The position numbers and the translations under genes were made by a program. 64,000 nucleotides of DNA from Atopsyche davidsoni (taxonomy: Eukaryota > Arthropoda > Insecta > Trichoptera > Hydrobiosidae): positions 4,650,001 to 4,714,000 of the forward strand of contig JAILWY010000020.1 in assembly GCA_022113835.1 (NCBI GenBank). The letters run 5' to 3'. The notes below the pieces were generated by a model that saw nothing but the letters and a program-made list of their open reading frames with translations, had not been told where the DNA came from and did no database searches. Shown piece after piece: positions 24,252 through 35,996 of the stretch (position 1 is its first letter; every line of letters starts with the position of its first letter).

Positions 24252-26925
24252 ATGACGAGCATCCACACCGGGCACATGACGGAGGTCCACGACGTCCCCA
24301 TGACAGCCATCACCAGGCCCCTGCCGCCCCAAGTCAACACCGAGAAGGTGCAGTCCATCGCAGACACCCTGAAGGTACCGACCCTTACCTTATTAACATG
24401 CTTCAATAAATCAACATTTTCACTCGCACCCGTGTATAAACAATATTAAAGACCAGAAAACCCTCGAAAAAAAAATTACGATATAAGTGGAGTTCGAGCC
24501 TGCAACTCGGTTTCTTATCTCTGCCTTTACGGCTAGCGCGGCTCGGTATTTTCGCGGCACATCTTGTCAGTGAGAACGGTATGAGAACGATTTTTATATT
24601 AATATAATTAAATTATTATTCTTTTTTAATAATTAATATAAATAAATACAATTTAAATATTATTTATTTTTATTTAGATAATTTTATAATACTTCTTATG
24701 GCTAAATAATTTAAACATCTCACTTTTTGTTTTTTTATTTTTTTTTTTTATCTGGCAACTCAAAAACAATTCTCACTTGACGGCACAGAATACACAAAAG
24801 CCGCAGTATTCTGTGCTCGAAGCTGTCATCAAAGAAATAATCACAATACACACTGATAAATACGCCGGCAGATATTTTCTTGGTCTTATTCGTATTGCTA
24901 GTAATTGTTATCGTATTTCCGCTCTGGTGTAGTTTTCGGATATCGTAATTTTATGATAATGGCGTGATACGTGACTTCGGATGTATCCCGCGGTGGTTAA
25001 CGTAATTCGTACCTGTTGGTACTCGGCATGGATAAAAAGAAGAAACAGCGGCCTTATTCAGAATACGAGAGGCAGCTTGTAGTACAATTGATTAAATCCA
25101 AGATCGGCATCCTAGAGAACCGAAAAACCGACGGTGTAACTCAAAAGAAGAAAGCCCAAACTTGGGAGGACATAACTTGCCAATTTAATACTTCCTCCAA
25201 TATTACCCAAACAGTAAGTACAATTCCTTTGAAAATTTATTACATTACCTTGATTTCTTACGGGACATGAATGAACTTTGGCTTCATTGCATATTTATAT
25301 CTGTTCGATAACATACACTAAGTAAATGATTCCTTTTTCTTAAAGGCTGAAGCAAAGCAGTTAAAAAAGTTGTGGCAAAATTTAAAGACCAAGGCACGCG
25401 ATGTTAAAATTTCTGAAGACCTAAGAAAGAGAACCAGCAGCGGACCTGGCCTTTCCGAGATGGGGCCTCTGGAAACGCAGGTCCTGTCCATCTTATCCAG
25501 CATGATGCCCACATTTGACGTATCCATAGATGGTGACTCGGTAGCAATTGCCAGTAAGTCGCCTTTAACCCTCAGATATTCAATAGATTTGTGCGATCTG
25601 TGATCTCTTATTGTGCGTGGTGCATTTATGAAATCCTGACGCAAGGCCTTAGAATATTGGATTTAAAATGGTTTTGCTTGTATTTTAGATGGAGAAGACC
25701 ACGAGGCTAATGAGAACACCGAAGATCCAACACATTGGCAACCTAAGAAGGCGAAATTTGAGCAAGAAATCAACGTTGAATTCATAAGTGAGCGGAATCA
25801 CCTTCCGGGCGAAGCTGTGCCGAGGGCTTCGAGTCGAGCTACACTGTCGACTGCTGCAAATCACGGGACGAGACCGAGGTCTTCAGGTAGATGGAACCGC
25901 AGCGGTAGGGAAGAAATGTCAGTTGAAGATTTGAAGAAAGCGCTCCTGTGGCAGGAATTGGAGCATAAAAATATTAAATTTGACCTAGAAATTGAGCATG
26001 CTAGAAGAGTATATCAATTGGAAATTGATATATTAGATATTAAAAAAGAATTGCTGAAAAAAGAATTAGAAAATAAATGAGTGGAAATTTATCGCAAAGT
26101 GCTTGATGCAACATTGACATCCGCGAAGCCAATCTGGATCGGGGACGGCACCGAGACATATGTGAGATGTGTGTACCTGTCGTAAGTACGGCTTCGTACC
26201 TGAAGATCAGGTAATAAAAAATGCCATGCAAAGCTGCGGTTTCTCCATCCTGTAGATTAGCCACGTTTGTGGGCGAGTCTGAAATGTGGAAAATGTGGAT
26301 TAGGTCTACGTCGAGTCGCTGAGAATTTTCGCTGCTTGCAGCGCTGTCTGAAATAATATAAAGGTGAAAATTGATATAAGAATATTTTGAAGATGCAGGA
26401 GAAACGTTTTCAGAATAAATATATTTAAAAACGAATTTTTTTACTTTTGATTAAATTTTATTTCTTAACCGTCTATCTTTTTATATGAATATGTTATAAT
26501 AAAGTATTAAAAAAATTATAGACGTGTATTTATTTAATTATGTTGATTTTTCATTGTAGACAGATACCTTTCTTAGTAATCTAATCGTACATAAAATGAC
26601 AGCTGTGATTCGAACCCACTGGCGCTGTATTCAATTCGACCGCTACGGCTCTGAATCTGTGCAGGTTATATTTATATTATTAAATTTAAATCTGTATTGT
26701 TTTTTTAAATTTCAGGACCCGAACACAGAGCACCTTGTCCCGCCCATCGACCTGATGTGGATCATCGATTCAAACGGAGGCAACTACTACTACAGTTTTG
26801 GCGGCTGCCACCGCTGGGCGGCCCACAAGCTCCTGCAGCGTCCCACCATCAAGGCCAAGCTGGTCAAGTCCACGCGCGAGGATCTGAAGACATACCTGGG
26901 CTCCAGCACGCCCAACTTCGTCTAA
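24252..26925 (+). CDS. Srxn1: Sulfiredoxin, two exons, complete
   Basis: ATP-dependent reductase that repairs over-oxidised (sulfinic) peroxiredoxins. Coding exons are 24252-24374 and 26716-26925, joined at phase 0 across a 2.34 kb GT..AG intron, giving 110 aa (human SRXN1 is 137, with a longer N-terminus). Exon 1 carries the peroxiredoxin/ATP-contact segment [15 protein letters not shown]. Exon 2 has PPIDLMWI and the catalytic motif FGGCHRW, with the active Cys at residue 72 and its partner Arg at 74. No signal peptide is seen, so it is probably cytosolic. An AATAAA lies near 27053. The intron contains a separate Myb/SANT-like gene on the same strand. Confidence 0.94.
25028..26080 (+). CDS. 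Myb/SANT-like DNA-binding domain protein nested in the sulfiredoxin intron
   Basis: Three exons, 25028-25213, 25346-25553 and 25689-26080, splice in frame with good donors (GTAAGT twice) to encode 261 aa. The N-terminal third (about 8-90) matches the Myb/SANT-like fold of the MSANTD3/FSBP type: [15 protein letters not shown], then TWEDI, then [19 protein letters not shown], with regularly spaced tryptophans. The middle is low-complexity. The last 60 residues (from [10 protein letters not shown]) form a charged coiled coil likely to dimerise. A DNA-binding role is inferred from the family. Such genes are often amplified in insects and related to the Myb-like protein of Harbinger transposons, so a domesticated or mobile origin is possible. 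A short spacer separates it from host exon 2, and AATAAA is near 26416. Confidence 0.82.
26592..26660 (-). repeat. tRNA-like SINE head (possible)
   Basis: On the minus strand a B-box-like GGGTTCGAATCAC follows an A-box-like GAGCCGTAGCGGTC at tRNA-like spacing. A more diverged candidate lies near 24490-24545, also minus (GGCTCGAACTCC). No complete cloverleaf can be drawn. Confidence 0.35.
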
Positions 26926-27089
26926 ATCGAGACCTTGCGAAAGATCACATCTGAACTATATATTTTTACCTTGTTTTCAATAATATGAAATAATACTGCA
27001 TTATATCGCATAAGACTGAATATCATTTAATTTGCTTGTTGACGTATGAAGAATAAAATATATTTTTATTACTTTTTATGTTTTCATTC

Positions 27090-27440
27090 TTCTCCGAGTG
27101 CCTCTCCTGAGAAGAGGTTAGCGACCGTCTCACTGAACATACATTTATACACTCCGGATTTCCAGCCATGCCTATGCCTCTTTTTCCTTGGATTTCCTCT
27201 AGAAAATTAGCTGCAGTAGGTTATATTTAGTATCGTCAGTTCTCTTTTTTTTGTGACGCAGTCAACCCGTGGCATATTAAGTATTTTCCTATAATGCCAT
27301 ATTTCAAACATCTCGATTTCTCGCATCGTAACTGCCTTAAGTATCGAGGCCTCGACTCCATAAAGAAGAACTGAGATAACGTAACATTTAGTGAACCTCC
27401 AGCGAGTTTCCAATTTAATATTTTCCTTAGCTGACATTTA
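27090..27440 (-). mobile_element. LINE reverse-transcriptase C-terminal fragment
   Basis: A minus frame reads KCYVISVLLYGVEA, MREIEMFEIWHYRKIL and MPRVDCVTKKRE, the region just after the RT domain of insect non-LTR elements (usual form LLYGxExWT...FExWxxRRxL...WVDxxT). It is followed by an IQGKRGIG-like tail and the family's GAGAGGCAC end. Frameshifts and stops make it dead. It lies between sulfiredoxin and Arl16. Confidence 0.8.
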
Positions 27441-27674
27441 TTTTTAAAGAGGTTGCTTAGAAACACTTCAACGTGTTATTTGGTTGCCAAGAGACATTAT
27501 TGACAAAGCGCTAAAGCGTAGAAGAAATCAAATGTTGTGTTGAAGTTAAATTCACACTAATTTAAAAGAACAAACAGTTTGTTATTATTTTGATACTTCT
27601 CCAATTTTATTACAAGTGCAACCAAAAGTCCGATGGGTGTGATTTTGTAAAAATTTTACTTCCGAGTTATAAAA

Positions 27675-28329
27675 ATGACTATACCTGGTGATTACGTGAC
27701 CCCGATATCCATCCTCTGCCTCGGACCCCCAAACACGGGGAAGACCATGCTGCTGAAGAAGCTTCAAAACATTGATGTCATCGACAACACCTACAGCTCT
27801 TTTCCGACAATCGGAACGAATATATTCCGAATCAACATGCCGGAGAAGGGGAGGAATTGCTTCCTGTACATCCGGGAGATTGGCGGCGAGATGTCTTCCC
27901 TCTGGAGACACTACTATGACAATGTTAAGAAGATTATTTTCGTCGTGGACACTTCGAACCTCTGTCAGATATCAGCGGCTGGAGTTCTGCTGTACTCTCT
28001 ATTGGCCGAACCGAAACTAAAATCTTGTAAGGTACTAAATTTTTAATGTCTTATATCCAGAAAAAAGGTTCTTGTGTTAATAATGCTCGTAAGTTGAAAG
28101 AAAATGTTCATGGTATTTTTGGTTACAGTTCCTGTTAGTGCTGACCAAGATGGACGTGGCGTACCGCCAGATGCGGAACGAGGCTCTACTGATGCTGCAG
28201 TTGAAGCGCTTGCAGCGCGAGGTGCGCCAGAACATCACGGTGCTGGAAGCTTCCGCCATGGATGCCGAGGGAGTGGATACGCTGCACGCCTGGGTTACAG
28301 GCATCAAGAAACCAGAACCGTTGTACTGA
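27675..28329 (+). CDS. Arl16: ADP-ribosylation factor-like protein 16, two exons, complete
   Basis: Exons 27675-28031 and 28129-28329 join at phase 0 to give 185 aa. It is a small GTPase of the ARF family: P-loop GPPNTGKT at 17-24, switch I Thr in FPTIGTN at 43-49, and the switch II segment IREIGGEMSSLWRHYY from residue 66. Departures from canonical ARFs fit ARL16. There is no Gly2 for myristoylation, WDxGGQ is replaced by an E-IGGE version lacking the catalytic Gln, and the NKxD guanine motif is TKMD (125-128). ASAMD near the C-terminus fits the G5 motif. An AATAAA is at 28366. Human ARL16 has been linked to cilia and antiviral signalling; a role here is inference. Confidence 0.9.
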
Positions 28330-29869
28330 ATCGAGTTTTACAAAATAATCAAAACAATGTGTTTAAATAAACATATTTCGTTTTTTTTTAATGTATATAA
28401 TAATTTTATTCATTATAATAAAAAAAAAACAAATATCTTATCACGGTAAAACATTTCTTAAAATAACATGTATAAATATTCATTTAAAACAGATCCATTA
28501 GAATATCAATCAATAAATAAGAAATGTAATAAAACGTGTCTGTCATTCTTGGAATGTGTGCGATTAGACGGCGGCGAGTGTCGAGAGCGTTCGACCGGTT
28601 TCCGGCGGACTCTCGGGCATGTTCCATCAAGAAAGCAAGCATCAGTATCTTGACCGTTTGACCGATACAAGTATATTGCAACGGGGAGTCGTTCCCTGCT
28701 ACTGAATCGATAAATATATAACTCAGTCATGTATATAAAAATTAGTTGAACTATATCAATGGCGTGCGGTGGGTTTTTTGAGAAGGCAAGTAATTTTATT
28801 ATGAAACGATTTACCATATCTGCTTCACCTTATGATCTGAAAAATACGGTAATAGTTCTAAGACCGTGTATCTGAATATATATAAAATATTCATAAAGCC
28901 GTTTGTTTGTCGTCGGCTGCGTGTGCTATTGAACAAGAGTAATGCTACTTACAGTAATAATTATATTTTATGGGTCCGTCGCCCATAAATAACAGCGTGT
29001 GTTAGAATTATTTGTGAAGAGAAGAGTATAACGTGTCGTGTCGATATGAACTCCTCATTAAATAATAAAAAAATTAACTATAAATCAGACGAGTACAATA
29101 ATTCAACGATCCAATATGTAAATATAATAAATATTTATCATAATAATGTAATACTCATTCCAGTTCAGTGCCGTCGGATGCATTTGGTTATTTTATAATT
29201 CTATATAAAACACATTAAAATGGAACGTATAAATAAATTTTATGCCCATTAAAGGCAAATAAAATCACTTTTAATAAAATAAAAAAAATATTCGGATATG
29301 TCTATGAAAGTGATTACGTCATCATGTAGATCATGATTACTTGCAATTCTTCCGTGTGCGCTGGTATACAAACAAATATGTTCAGAGATTCTGACGGCCA
29401 TGGTTGCTTGGATGTTAAGGCACATCAATATTTTTGAACACTTCATGGTCCGATGGTGAGCACACTGCAGACTGTGGGGTTCTAGGAATATTTTTGGTCA
29501 CGTGTCCACTTTTTACAAGGTTGTATCCGATCCAGAACGAAAATATAATATATGCTTATTACCCCGGCTGCTGGTTCTACCCAACGATAATCAAGATCAA
29601 AACAACGGAAATTTATTATTAACAATAAATTATGATATTTCAAAAAACGGACAGTGATTCATGGTTTTTTTTTAAATCCTGAACGATTAACAACCCTTGC
29701 TCTAAAGGGATGGAACTAGAAGTTGGTGCATCAGTAAATAACCTAGCCAAGGTTTTATCACTGAAGACCATGGAATGCCTCAAATAAACAAGAATTCCTG
29801 ACACACAAGAATTACATGTGTTATTGTGTATTTTCAGTTGAAAGTCGCCCTTGCTGCGCTCCGAGAGCC
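28330..29869. other. Intergenic region between Arl16 and the ZAD gene
   Basis: Mostly AT-rich. It should hold the 3' UTR of Arl16 at the left and of the minus-strand ZAD gene at the right. A GC-richer patch at 28555-28640 has open frames on both strands but no recognisable domain. A GGCGTGCGGT motif near 28762 recurs near 36185 and, in reverse orientation, near 44180, suggesting a repeat end. Confidence 0.45.
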
Positions 29870-32035
29870 TCAGCTGGGTCGGGGAACGGCCTCGTGCTCT
29901 TTCTTGACGTAGGTGCGCTTGCGACCGGGCACCATGGGCGGAATTGTATCTAGCGAGACATTGTGTGCTTTCACCAGGTGGTTCTTCCTCTTCCAGTTGT
30001 CGATGAAGGCCTTGGGGCAGTAGTCGCACTTGTAGGGCAGCTCTCCCGTGTGGATCCGCTGATGCCGTGTCTGCCAATCAGTTATGTCATGTTGATTAAA
30101 GGCTATCTTTACATTCTCAATGCGTTTTGAGTTAATCATCATGATGATTTTATAAACAATATATGCAATATTTTTAACAGCAGGTAAAAATAGAGTTGAC
30201 ATTATTTTATAATACAATGAATAGTTCATACAAGTGCATGAGTACTTACGAGGCTACTGCTGTTGTTGAAGCCCTTCTGGCAGACAGTGCAGACGTAGGC
30301 GCGCAGGTTGGCGTGCGTGCGCTCGTGGCGGCGCATGCCCGACTGCACAGAGCAGCGGAAAGAACACACGGAGCAGGAATATGGCTTTTCTCCAGTATGG
30401 ACGCGCATGTGCACCACCAGGTTACCAACTGCAGGTGACAAACAGTTTGACATTACTGGAGATCAGGATTTCCATCCAGGGTACAGTTATCTAGTTATCA
30501 ATACAAGACATGAGATTGTTACCTTGAGCAAAGCTGGCTCCGCACAGATGGCAAAGATTTGGCTCGTCTCCGTGGTGAAGGCGACTGTGATTCACCAAGG
30601 CACACTTCATATTGAAACTGAAAAATAAACGAGGAGACCATTACCATCTCAACAAAATAATGATTGAAGAGCATGATGCATGAATGAAGACATAAGTGGG
30701 ATTTATTAAATTCATTCGCAATTCGTATGCGTTAATTATTTTATGTTCATGATTAATAGGCTACCTCAAGCCGCACTTGTCGCAGCTGTATGGTCTCTCG
30801 TGCGTGTGCAGGCGGCGATGCGTGATGAGCTGACCCCGCTGCTTGTACGTCTTTGGGCAGAGGTCGCAAGCGAAGGGTCGCTCGTCTGTGTGGATGATCA
30901 GGTGCTGCGTAAGGTAGTGTGAGCGCGCGAAGCCTGAAATTTTCAACTTCAATGAATTAAATTTACGAGCTTTACAAACAGGAATTATTAGAAAATATAG
31001 TTCTTTACATTTTGTATCCTACAGACAGTTTTACAAGAATGTGTGACAAAACTACTATATCCGGTGCATGCGCATGATAATTTCATAACTATTGGTCGGA
31101 AAGTTGTTAGCATTATCCTGGATGTTGCATTTTTTAAGAATTTATTTTTCATTAATGTTTGTAGCATTGAATTAAATAAACAGTTTAATATTACCTTTTT
31201 TGCAATGTTCACAAACATATTTTTTATAATCTGCGTGCAGCTCGGCAAGATGACGATTCAGGGCTTGTTTTCCAACGATGACAGTGTGGCACACGGGGCA
31301 AGTGTACTGTTTTCTCAGAGGTTTGAAAGGTTTAAATTCCTTTTCGATGATCAATTCTCCGATTTTCTTTTTCTTCAACTTTTTCACCTTCCCTTTCGAT
31401 TTTAATTTCCGAAGTTTTAACTTTTTATGAAGGCTCTTTTTTGTTTTTATTTCTTCTAATGTTTCTTCGTCGGCTTCGTCTAGTGAAAAGTTATTCTCGT
31501 CTTCTGTTTTTAACTTTTCTGCCACGTCCGAATAATCTAGGTCTACATCATCATCGTTGTCGTTGTCATTGTCACTAGCAAATGTGGTTTCGACTTTTAT
31601 TTTCGGGACATTCAAATCGTCATCATTGTTAATATCTGATTCTGAGATTTGGTTACTATTTTTAGAGTAATCTTTGAGATTTTGATCAGTCGTTTTACAA
31701 ATATTTATAAAGTTGAAACAGTTGTGAATATTATTCATACATTGTAAACATATTCTAGAAGGTAGACCATCGTTTTTATCAACCTGTAAACAAATTGCAA
31801 AAAGTATAATTTAATTGTATAAATATGTATTGTTATTGAATTTTCAAATATAAACTTAAAAAATCTTAATAACATTTACAATACACGAATATGTTACATA
31901 AATTCTTACTTTAATTGATGTGCAGTAAGTAAACATTTCAATAATTTTATCTGTCATTTTCATAAATTCAGATAGCTGAGACGTCTGATCTTCAACCATG
32001 CAAGCGCGACAAACTTTATAAATTTTAACCTCCAT
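29870..32035 (-). CDS. ZAD-type C2H2 zinc-finger protein, 6 exons, complete
   Basis: Minus-strand exons 32035-31910, 31783-31195, 30933-30765, 30617-30523, 30428-30250 and 30070-29870 join in frame to give 452 aa. The N-terminus is a zinc-finger-associated domain: CRAC with Cys9 and Cys12, then CLQC with Cys54 and Cys57, the four zinc ligands of this arthropod dimerisation domain. A very acidic linker (DNDNDNDDD) and a lysine-rich stretch follow. Eight C2H2 fingers then run from [10 protein letters not shown] to [10 protein letters not shown] with TGEKP-type linkers, and a short basic tail ends the protein. It is probably a nuclear transcription factor or chromatin protein. Orthology is not assignable from sequence alone. 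It is divergent from a candidate plus-strand gene at 32.6 kb. Confidence 0.93.
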
Positions 32036-32641
32036 ACTATATTTATTATTTCACGTGAGAAATTTCATTAATATTATTAAATTGGCGCAGACAGGACGTT
32101 ACTTCCTTTGATTGAGAAATGACAACAACTGTTATTATTGTACATTATTTTTCATAGACAATAGCAAATACTTGTGGTTTGTCAAACTTTGGACCATAAC
32201 CAATGATTATTATTTTACAATAAAAAAAATTGTTAAATCATAATACGACGTAAGTAGATCTTATTAAAGGCTTTGTTTGTTATTTATTTGCATAATTAAA
32301 TTAATCTAGTTAACATGGTATTTTTTGGTCATGAAATAAAAAATAAATTTAATAAAATGTTTTATTAAAACTGATTTTTATTGTGAATTTTATTTAAATT
32401 TTTTTATGCTAGCAACATTTTGATGAAATCAATCACAGAAAATCATAAAAAATCATAATGCAAGTGATTCATAGCACTTCCGCTAGATGGCAATGGAGGT
32501 CCCGTGATGGAAAAACACAAAAATGGCCGGAGACTGCGGCCCGCATATTGACATTTAGTGCAAGTATGGATAACAATGTAGTTTGCACAATTAAAAGTGA
32601 CCGTTTTAAGTTATGTAGTGACCAAATGTGCACCTGACAGA
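32036..32641. promoter_or_regulatory. Divergent promoter region of the ZAD gene and a candidate plus-strand gene
   Basis: About 600 bp separate the ZAD start codon (minus) from the candidate plus-strand start. At 32475-32560 the DNA is GC-richer and carries an ETS-like CACTTCCG and an AAAATGGCCGG word resembling a Pho/YY1 site. This is typical of housekeeping promoters. Functional assignment is inference. Confidence 0.35.
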
Positions 32642-32678
32642 ATGTCCGTGACTCCGAGAAGCGATAAACATGGCCAGG
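32642..32678 (+). CDS. Candidate first coding exon of an unidentified gene
   Basis: An ATG opens a 37-nt frame encoding MSVTPRSDKHGQ and ends at a strong 5' splice site (CAGG|GTGAGT). It follows a promoter-like segment. No matching downstream exon is recognisable in the window, so if real it would precede a very long first intron. The 12 residues are too few to identify the gene. Confidence 0.3.
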
Positions 32679-33465
32679 GTGAGTCAAATCTCTCAAAGTA
32701 TTGGATGTCTTCTGATTGTTTTTCAAAGCACGGTATGACACAGTGCCTTTATGTGCGATGGTTTTGGGGCTGGATCCGTATTTATATCGCCCGATTGCTG
32801 TATCAATTACGCACTCGCGCCTCGCTGCAGCCGCCGTGACGGATATATCACGGCGCGGGCGTGTTTTGCGATAAAATACCCATCTTGCGAAATGTCAAAT
32901 GCCACAGGCGAGATCTTTATTTACCATTTTATTTTGTTTATTACAACATCCTGGACGGCTAAAACATTACCGCTTGTACGCGAATACCTCTAGGCGTTAA
33001 ATATTTTTGTATAAAACGGGTTTTATTTGATATTTACATCTTCATTGTCGTTAAAAAAGCGATATCTCTCTCGCGATACTCCCGTCAATCAGGAAGCAGT
33101 CAGTGCGCCCTGCTCGGGACTGACTTATCTCAAAGATATGTCTTTTTTGTAATTATATATTTCGACGTATCATCAAATAAACTATTCCTCAATTTAGATT
33201 ATATACGAAGCAGCCGTTCTTTAAAATCCAATCGCAATATTTTACTTCCTTATGTGGATGCAAGGAAACCGTCAAATGCCTCTCGGTTTAGTCATTTTAC
33301 GACATTACTAGGTTATAAGTTACCAATGAAGTAACAAGTAAATGTTTGTTTCCAACGAAAATATAGATTTAGTACGCGTGTAGTTTATTATTACTCATCG
33401 GATTTTCTTAAAATTGTATCTTGAATCGGTTTTTTTTTATATCGCCGAGTGATAACGCAGAATTG

Positions 33466-33630
33466 CAGGGGTCGCCAACAAGTTGATCGCGAAACCAATT
33501 TTAGTCGAATAATTTTTGGTATTGACTAACGAGAGTGCCTCGCACTGAAACGCCGTTTATACACATATTATGTATAATAATTTGAGACCTCCACAACAAG
33601 TGGATCGCGTCACAGAGTTGGCCACCCCTG
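33466..33630. mobile_element. hAT-like MITE, 165 bp, with target duplication
   Basis: Imperfect terminal inverted repeats: left CAGGGGTCGCCAAC, right GTTGGCCACCCCTG, followed inward by GATCGCG at both ends. The flanking 8-mers are CAGAATTG (33458-33465) and CAGCATTG (33631-33638), 7 of 8 identical, as expected for hAT insertion. Confidence 0.82.
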
Positions 33631-33902
33631 CAGCATTGCACATCCTGAATAAATCGCGTCCATGCGAACTGAGGAGTGCTTTTTTTTGTTGTTGTTTGTT
33701 TGACATTGTTGTTTTCGGTTTCTACCTGTGGGAATACAATACGGTTTACGGATGAATAGACGCGAGAGCACAATAGTGAACCCAGCCTCTGTGTAATCAC
33801 AAAACTGTAAAAATCTGTTCAGCAAACTGGTGCAGATGTTAACTTTACTGCTATCACAGTCACCATTAAATAAATAGTATAAAATAACCTAATATTTTCA
33901 GG

Positions 33903-34040
33903 CTAGTCCTCTCCACAGAGGAGGTTGGCGACCATCTCGCTGAGCATATATAATAGTAGTAAAATTCTCGGGTCCTTGCTGCTGCCCAATAGCATTATTA
34001 TATAACCTTTTCCTTACAAACATCCTCTATGTAGTCTCTC
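33903..34040 (-). repeat. LINE-family end plus associated repeat block
   Basis: Begins with the reversed family motif (TCCTCTCCACAGAGGAGG, GGCGACCATCTCGCTGAGCA). It continues into GGGTCCTTGCTGCTGCCCA, ATAGCATTATTATATAA and TTTCCTTACAAA. The same order of blocks recurs at 42.15-42.30 and 47.15-47.31 kb. Confidence 0.7.
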
Positions 34041-34329
34041 CGTGCTATCTTATGGTATTGGTCGAGTGTCGTATCTCCTAATAAAACAATAGAAATTGAA
34101 AGTGACAAGCCCGCAAGCCTGGCTTGCCTTGCTGGATTATTTTAACATTGAAACGAGCTACCTAATTTGCATTGAAATTGATTCTGATTATGCGTATGAA
34201 GTTTTGAGCTTCGTTACCCCTGCTGGGACCATCTTCATCCAGAATTTATTTTATAACAATTTTCGGTACTATTCTGTGCAGATTTACTAACACAAGTGCT
34301 TCTGAAGAGAGCCACTTGAACTAGAGATA

Positions 34330-34700
34330 TACAAGGTGTCCAAAAAGAGTATCGGGTGAATGTGAATAGTGACCGTTATTGCGATATGCTGCGAAATTTT
34401 TTGGGCCCAGAGTTGCAGGAGTTTCAAGGTTTCACGTGGTTCCACTTGCCATACATCCGATTAATCAATCGAAGCTGTTAACGAATTATTTCCTAATAAG
34501 GTCATTTCACGTAGAGGTAACATCAACTGGCCTCCCAGAAGCCCCGACCTTAGCCCTTTTGACTATTTAGTATGGGGATACCTTAAAAGTAGGGTTAAAC
34601 AAGGCATCAGGTCAGAAATGGGGCAGCAATATCGAGGGCTATGTGCCAGCGTGTTATCAGCAATCTTCGCTCCAGATTAGAAGAGTGCCAGCAGCGTAGT
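34330..34700 (+). mobile_element. Tc1/mariner-type transposase C-terminal remnant
   Basis: Broken plus frames encode DRYCDMLRNFLGPELQEF and, after a disruption, WPPRSPDLSPFDYLVWGYLK, the hallmark DDE C-terminal segment of insect Tc3-like transposases. The segment that should hold the second catalytic Asp is shortened, and stops and a frameshift interrupt it, so it is dead. No terminal repeats were found. Confidence 0.8.
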
Positions 34701-34919
34701 GGATTTCCAAAAAAATACTTGATTACAAGTAGTTTTTGTTTTACTGAACTAACAAATACGCGATACCCTCTTTGGACTGTAGCATTGGAATTAGAGGATA
34801 GAACAGGGATCGGTTTGTGTCCGCTGAGTTTCTCTCTCTCCACTAGAGGAGGAGTCTTCCCGAAGCTCTGGAGGCCATCGTCGCGGTGCCAATCGTTTTG
34901 CGTTTAAATAAAATGATAA

Positions 34920-35040
34920 CCGGGATTGATATGGCCTCGCGTCTGGGCCGGGGGCCGCGCGGGTGCGCACCGGAGACGCGCCAGCCCGCGGCGCCGCTAG
35001 CCGCCAGCGCCGCCGCAAGCATGGCCAGCGGATCCTTCAC
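34920..35040. other. GC-rich island with open frames on both strands
   Basis: About 120 bp of very GC-rich sequence in AT-rich surroundings. On the minus strand an ATG at 35040 opens MKDPLAMLAAALAASGAAGW, resembling a signal peptide, continuing to PRPRREAISIP before a weak GTTATC donor. On the plus strand MASRLGRGPRGCAPETRQ is also open. It could be a first exon or a repeat-derived island; neither is proven. Confidence 0.25.
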
Positions 35041-35049
35041 TCTCTATAC

Positions 35050-35518
35050 CACAGTTTCCCAAACTATTTTGTCCCGTCGACCCCCCCCGCCTTGCTAATA
35101 TTGAATTTTTACAAATTCATCAACTCCAAACATACTTTTGACATCTTATGTAGAACAACTCGCATTAAGTCAACTGTACAGTAAGTTTAAAAATGAAAAA
35201 AATAAAATACATGTAAAGTTGCATGTATTTGCAACATTCAGAAAATCAATATTATATTATATCAATAAAATATTAATTAGAATAAAATGCATTAATCAAA
35301 AACATACAAAATACTTCTACGCTTCGGGACTTCGATTCGTCAACAAAGTTACAATCTGTGTTCGAAATGTCTAAATTTTGGTGATGACCTGCTTAAATGG
35401 GATCCACCCCCCCATTTACAGTTCATGGACCCCCAATTGAATTTTTCGCTGTCATCGACCCCTTGCAGGGCGAAATCGACCCCTGGGGCTTCGATATTGA
35501 CCACTTTGGGAACCACTG
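35050..35518. mobile_element. hAT-like non-autonomous element, about 470 bp
   Basis: Left end CACAGTTTCCCAAAC and right end CTTTGGGAACCACTG are imperfect inverted repeats (11 of 15), each followed inward by a CGACCCC-type block. Flanks CTCTATAC (35042-35049) and CTCTGTAC (35519-35526) match 7 of 8, supporting an 8-bp target duplication. The interior is AT-rich and non-coding. Confidence 0.72.
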
Positions 35519-35996
35519 CTCTGTACAAACATATTTTGCAACCCGCACGGTTTATATACTCACCGGCTGATCGTCGGAGGCTTCGCACTTCATACGTCGT
35601 GAAAAAGCACGAATATGTTATGATTCACTCTATATATGTGCAAAAGGTCTATGACATGTGATGCGTAAGTATATTTTTTAGTCGGTTCATTATGGTGTGG
35701 TTCGTGACCTTGGCAGTGACCTTGGCGCAGCATTTCTGAAATACTTTTACCTTCTAAAGAGACAGACGATTGTGAGTAAACAATAACCGCGGGTCCCACG
35801 CCTCCGCCGGCTCGCCTAGGCGCCCGCCCGCGCGGCTCAACACCCATGAAACCGAACACATGCAACGATGGATTTCCTGTTCGATGACTTATTTATATAT
35901 ATATGTATACGTCAATCAGATGCGTATTTATTACCCATTACGGGTTTATTGTATTATTACTAATATTGGTTGGCCTGGGCACATTGGTTCATATGT

